DNA from: Oscillospiraceae bacterium
GTDB taxonomy: Bacteria > Bacillota > Clostridia > Oscillospirales > Ruminococcaceae
Direction: 5' to 3'
Assembly: GCA_900752625.1 (NCBI GenBank)
Contig: CAADWC010000028.1
Coordinates: 1 to 7,825 of the forward strand
DNA: 7,825 nucleotides
Below are positions 6,852 through 7,825 of this stretch, piece by piece. The notes beneath the pieces are model-generated. The model was not told the DNA's origin, made no database searches, and was given only the letters and a program-made list of their open reading frames with translations. Both the position numbers and the translations under genes were made by a program. The first letter of the stretch is position 1. Every line of letters begins with the position of its first letter.

Positions 6852-6878
6852 CCTCCGTTTTATAACAGTTATAAACGG
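6852..6878 (-). promoter_or_regulatory. Inverted repeat overlapping the yfhO ribosome binding site
   Basis: On the minus strand TTTATAAC (6875-6868) and GTTATAAA (6866-6859) form 8-bp arms around one central base. After a one-base bulge the pairing continues for three bases, CCG (6878-6876) with CGG (6857-6855). The last CGG shares two G residues with the GGAGG ribosome binding site (6856-6852). As RNA this is a stem of about ten pairs with a CUG loop that would partly hide the binding site; as DNA it looks like a dimer operator. Either could control yfhO separately from the deacetylase. Confidence 0.5.
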
Positions 6879-6902
6879 CATTACAGCCGCACAATGATTG
6901 TC

Positions 6903-6950
6903 AGGCAAATGTATGCAGAGCCGCCGGACATTCACCCGGCGGTATTGCCT
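6903..6950 (-). other. Nested GC-rich hairpin between the deacetylase gene and yfhO
   Basis: An inner perfect 7-bp stem, CCGCCGG (6921-6927) with CCGGCGG (6936-6942), closes an 8-nt loop. An outer stem, AGGCAA (6903-6908) with TTGCCT (6945-6950), encloses it with an asymmetric internal loop. There is no T-run on either strand, so it is not a classical terminator. In a cotranscribed mRNA it could protect the deacetylase 3' end, cause partial termination or be an RNA-processing site. Confidence 0.5.
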
Positions 6951-6972
6951 TAAAAGTACAGATGATATAACA

Positions 6973-7728
6973 TTAAGATTCAATTGTCAGAACCGGCGGC
7001 ATATACTCCTCCCAGATCTCATATTCGTTCATATGACTCAACTTTTCAATCGTTGCGCTCTGGGATTTATACAGTTTTTCCAGCTCTTCTTTATAGGTCA
7101 GCTGCTGAGCCGTGATAGGAACAAGCGTATTTTTAGCGTCATTCAGCTTAGACCTTTTAAAGTATTTTCCGAAGCAATAAAGACTTGAATCGATTTCATC
7201 GTCATTATATATCTGCGTCACAAAACTGTGAATCATTTGATGATGAACGTGACCGTACTCTCCGTTTTTATTGTGAGTTACAATAAGCTGCCATTTCTTG
7301 TATTTCATCAGTCTTTCAATATCTGACACGATCCCGCTGCGTACTTTGGACCAGTCGTCGCGCTGTCCTCTCACTTTATCCGGGTATTCAAGTATAATAC
7401 CCTCGTTTCCGGACTCTTTCATGACATTATAGAATTCTTCGGAGCGTACCTTGTCTTTTCCGTTGGTAATGCAAACCACCATATATCCGCCTTCCATAAG
7501 ATGTCCTCCGCCCCAGAGCAGCTCGTCGTCCGGATGTGCTACTATCATAAGCTTTGTAGCGTTATTCTTATCCGCAGCTTTGATCTGGTCGTCTGTAAGC
7601 GGTTTTATATCATAAGCGTTATGTATTACCGTCTGAACATAAATACACCGCGCTCCGATAAGCACCAGCAATACAGTCAAAGCATATATAAAAATACGCT
7701 TTAAAATTTTTCTTCTTTCTGTTGTCAT
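6973..7728 (-). CDS. Membrane-anchored PIG-L (LmbE-like) family deacetylase
   Basis: This is a predicted Zn-dependent N-deacetylase of the PIG-L/LmbE superfamily, whose members remove acetyl groups from GlcNAc-type sugars on small molecules or lipids. It has 251 residues. The metal-binding motif AHPDDE is at 64-69, with His65 and Asp68 as expected ligands. GEYGHVHH at 156-163 matches the usual GEYGHPDH motif, with His163 as third ligand and His162 where Asp is common. One N-terminal hydrophobic segment (about 12-30) after a basic MTTERRKILKR suggests a signal anchor that places the enzyme outside the membrane. I chose ATG 7728, with AGGA 9 nt upstream, over ATG 7788; the extra 20 residues of the longer form are antisense to a Spo0E-like frame. 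It lies upstream of yfhO on the same strand. The pairing suggests deacetylation of the sugar handled by YfhO, which is inference. I see no promoter for it inside the window. Confidence 0.88.
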   Translation of the reverse strand: MTTERRKILKRIFIYALTVLLVLIGARCIYVQTVIHNAYDIKPLTDDQIKAADKNNATKLMIVAHPDDELLWGGGHLMEGGYMVVCITNGKDKVRSEEFYNVMKESGNEGIILEYPDKVRGQRDDWSKVRSGIVSDIERLMKYKKWQLIVTHNKNGEYGHVHHQMIHSFVTQIYNDDEIDSSLYCFGKYFKRSKLNDAKNTLVPITAQQLTYKEELEKLYKSQSATIEKLSHMNEYEIWEEYMPPVLTIES

Positions 7729-7741
7729 ACCTGTTCTTCCT

Positions 7742-7825
7742 GCAAGACTCAGAGACGAAATGGGCAGACTTGCGCAGGCTCTTGTCAACGGGGAAGACCT
7801 GAGAAGCGATGAGATGATTTCAAAG
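7742..7825 (+). CDS. Spo0E-like protein, partial, apparently lacking its 5' end
   Basis: This plus-strand frame reads ARLRDEMGRLAQALVNGE then DLRSDEMISK to the window edge. It resembles the first helix and turn of small Spo0E-type aspartyl-phosphate phosphatases, which normally continue with SQELD and dephosphorylate Spo0A~P to restrain sporulation. That diagnostic SQELD motif would fall just outside the window. The only in-frame start is ATG 7760, which has no clear ribosome binding site and would cut off the conserved LRDE. Upstream in this frame there is no ATG, GTG or TTG back to the stop at 7640. The gene is therefore 5'-truncated, uses a non-standard start, or lies at a junction. Family call tentative. 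Confidence 0.45.

Noticed and set aside
6843..6983. 47-residue extension of YfhO from ATG 6983
   Set aside because: It would translate the hairpin spacer and the RBS itself, overlaps the PIG-L stop region, and lacks its own RBS. GGAGG is well placed for GTG 6842.
7783..7788. TTGACA on the minus strand as a promoter for the PIG-L/yfhO operon
   Set aside because: No -10-like hexamer occurs at 16-18 bp (GCCCAT at 17). The bases are explained by codons of the Spo0E-like frame on the other strand.
1..7825. CRISPR array, transposon ends, tRNA or rRNA genes
   Set aside because: I found no regularly spaced repeats, transposase-like frames or cloverleaf/rRNA signature sequences on reading both strands.

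Overview
The window looks like chromosomal DNA from an anaerobic low-GC Gram-positive bacterium (Clostridia). Ruminococcus or another Oscillospiraceae relative is my best guess, from gene content and style rather than any marker gene. The signs are strong GGAGG ribosome binding sites, sigma-A-type promoters, an LTA-modification-type YfhO membrane protein, a Spo0E-like fragment at the right edge, and an acid-linker NYN/PIN protein of a kind I associate with gut Firmicutes. I see no rRNA, tRNA, CRISPR array, insertion sequence or phage gene.

Layout, left to right. On the minus strand at 101-931 lies an AraC-family regulator (cupin sensor plus two helix-turn-helix motifs). It is full length and in one frame but interrupted by a single in-frame TAG at 689-691. 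Its sigma-A promoter (993-1021) is back to back with a plus-strand promoter (1049-1077). The plus-strand promoter feeds a probable three-gene operon: an exported, C-terminally membrane-anchored SGNH/GDSL hydrolase (1202-2182), an NYN/PIN-domain protein with an acidic linker and a duplicated C-terminal helical module (2327-3544), and a YfcE-type phosphodiesterase (3541-4056). The last two overlap by ATGA. A second ATGA overlap, with a 10-codon upstream ORF that owns the only good ribosome binding site, probably sets the start of the NYN gene.

A perfect 12-bp hairpin at 4224-4255, with T-rich flanks on both sides, serves as a shared terminator for the convergent operons. On the minus strand, a membrane-anchored PIG-L (LmbE-like) deacetylase (6973-7728) precedes a large YfhO-family GT-C-type membrane protein (4308-6842). 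Their 130-bp gap carries a GC-rich nested hairpin and a near-perfect inverted repeat that overlaps the yfhO ribosome binding site. Together they suggest an extracytoplasmic glycosylation and deacetylation step acting on a wall polymer or lipid-linked sugar.

At the right edge the plus strand reads as the N-terminal half of a Spo0E-like protein, but it lacks a start codon that would cover the conserved first helix. The gene is therefore either 5'-truncated or sits at a rearrangement or assembly junction next to the deacetylase. The most interesting points are the interrupted regulator, the duplicated module in the NYN protein and its coupled leader ORF, the YfhO/PIG-L pair with its structured spacer, and the truncated Spo0E-like end.
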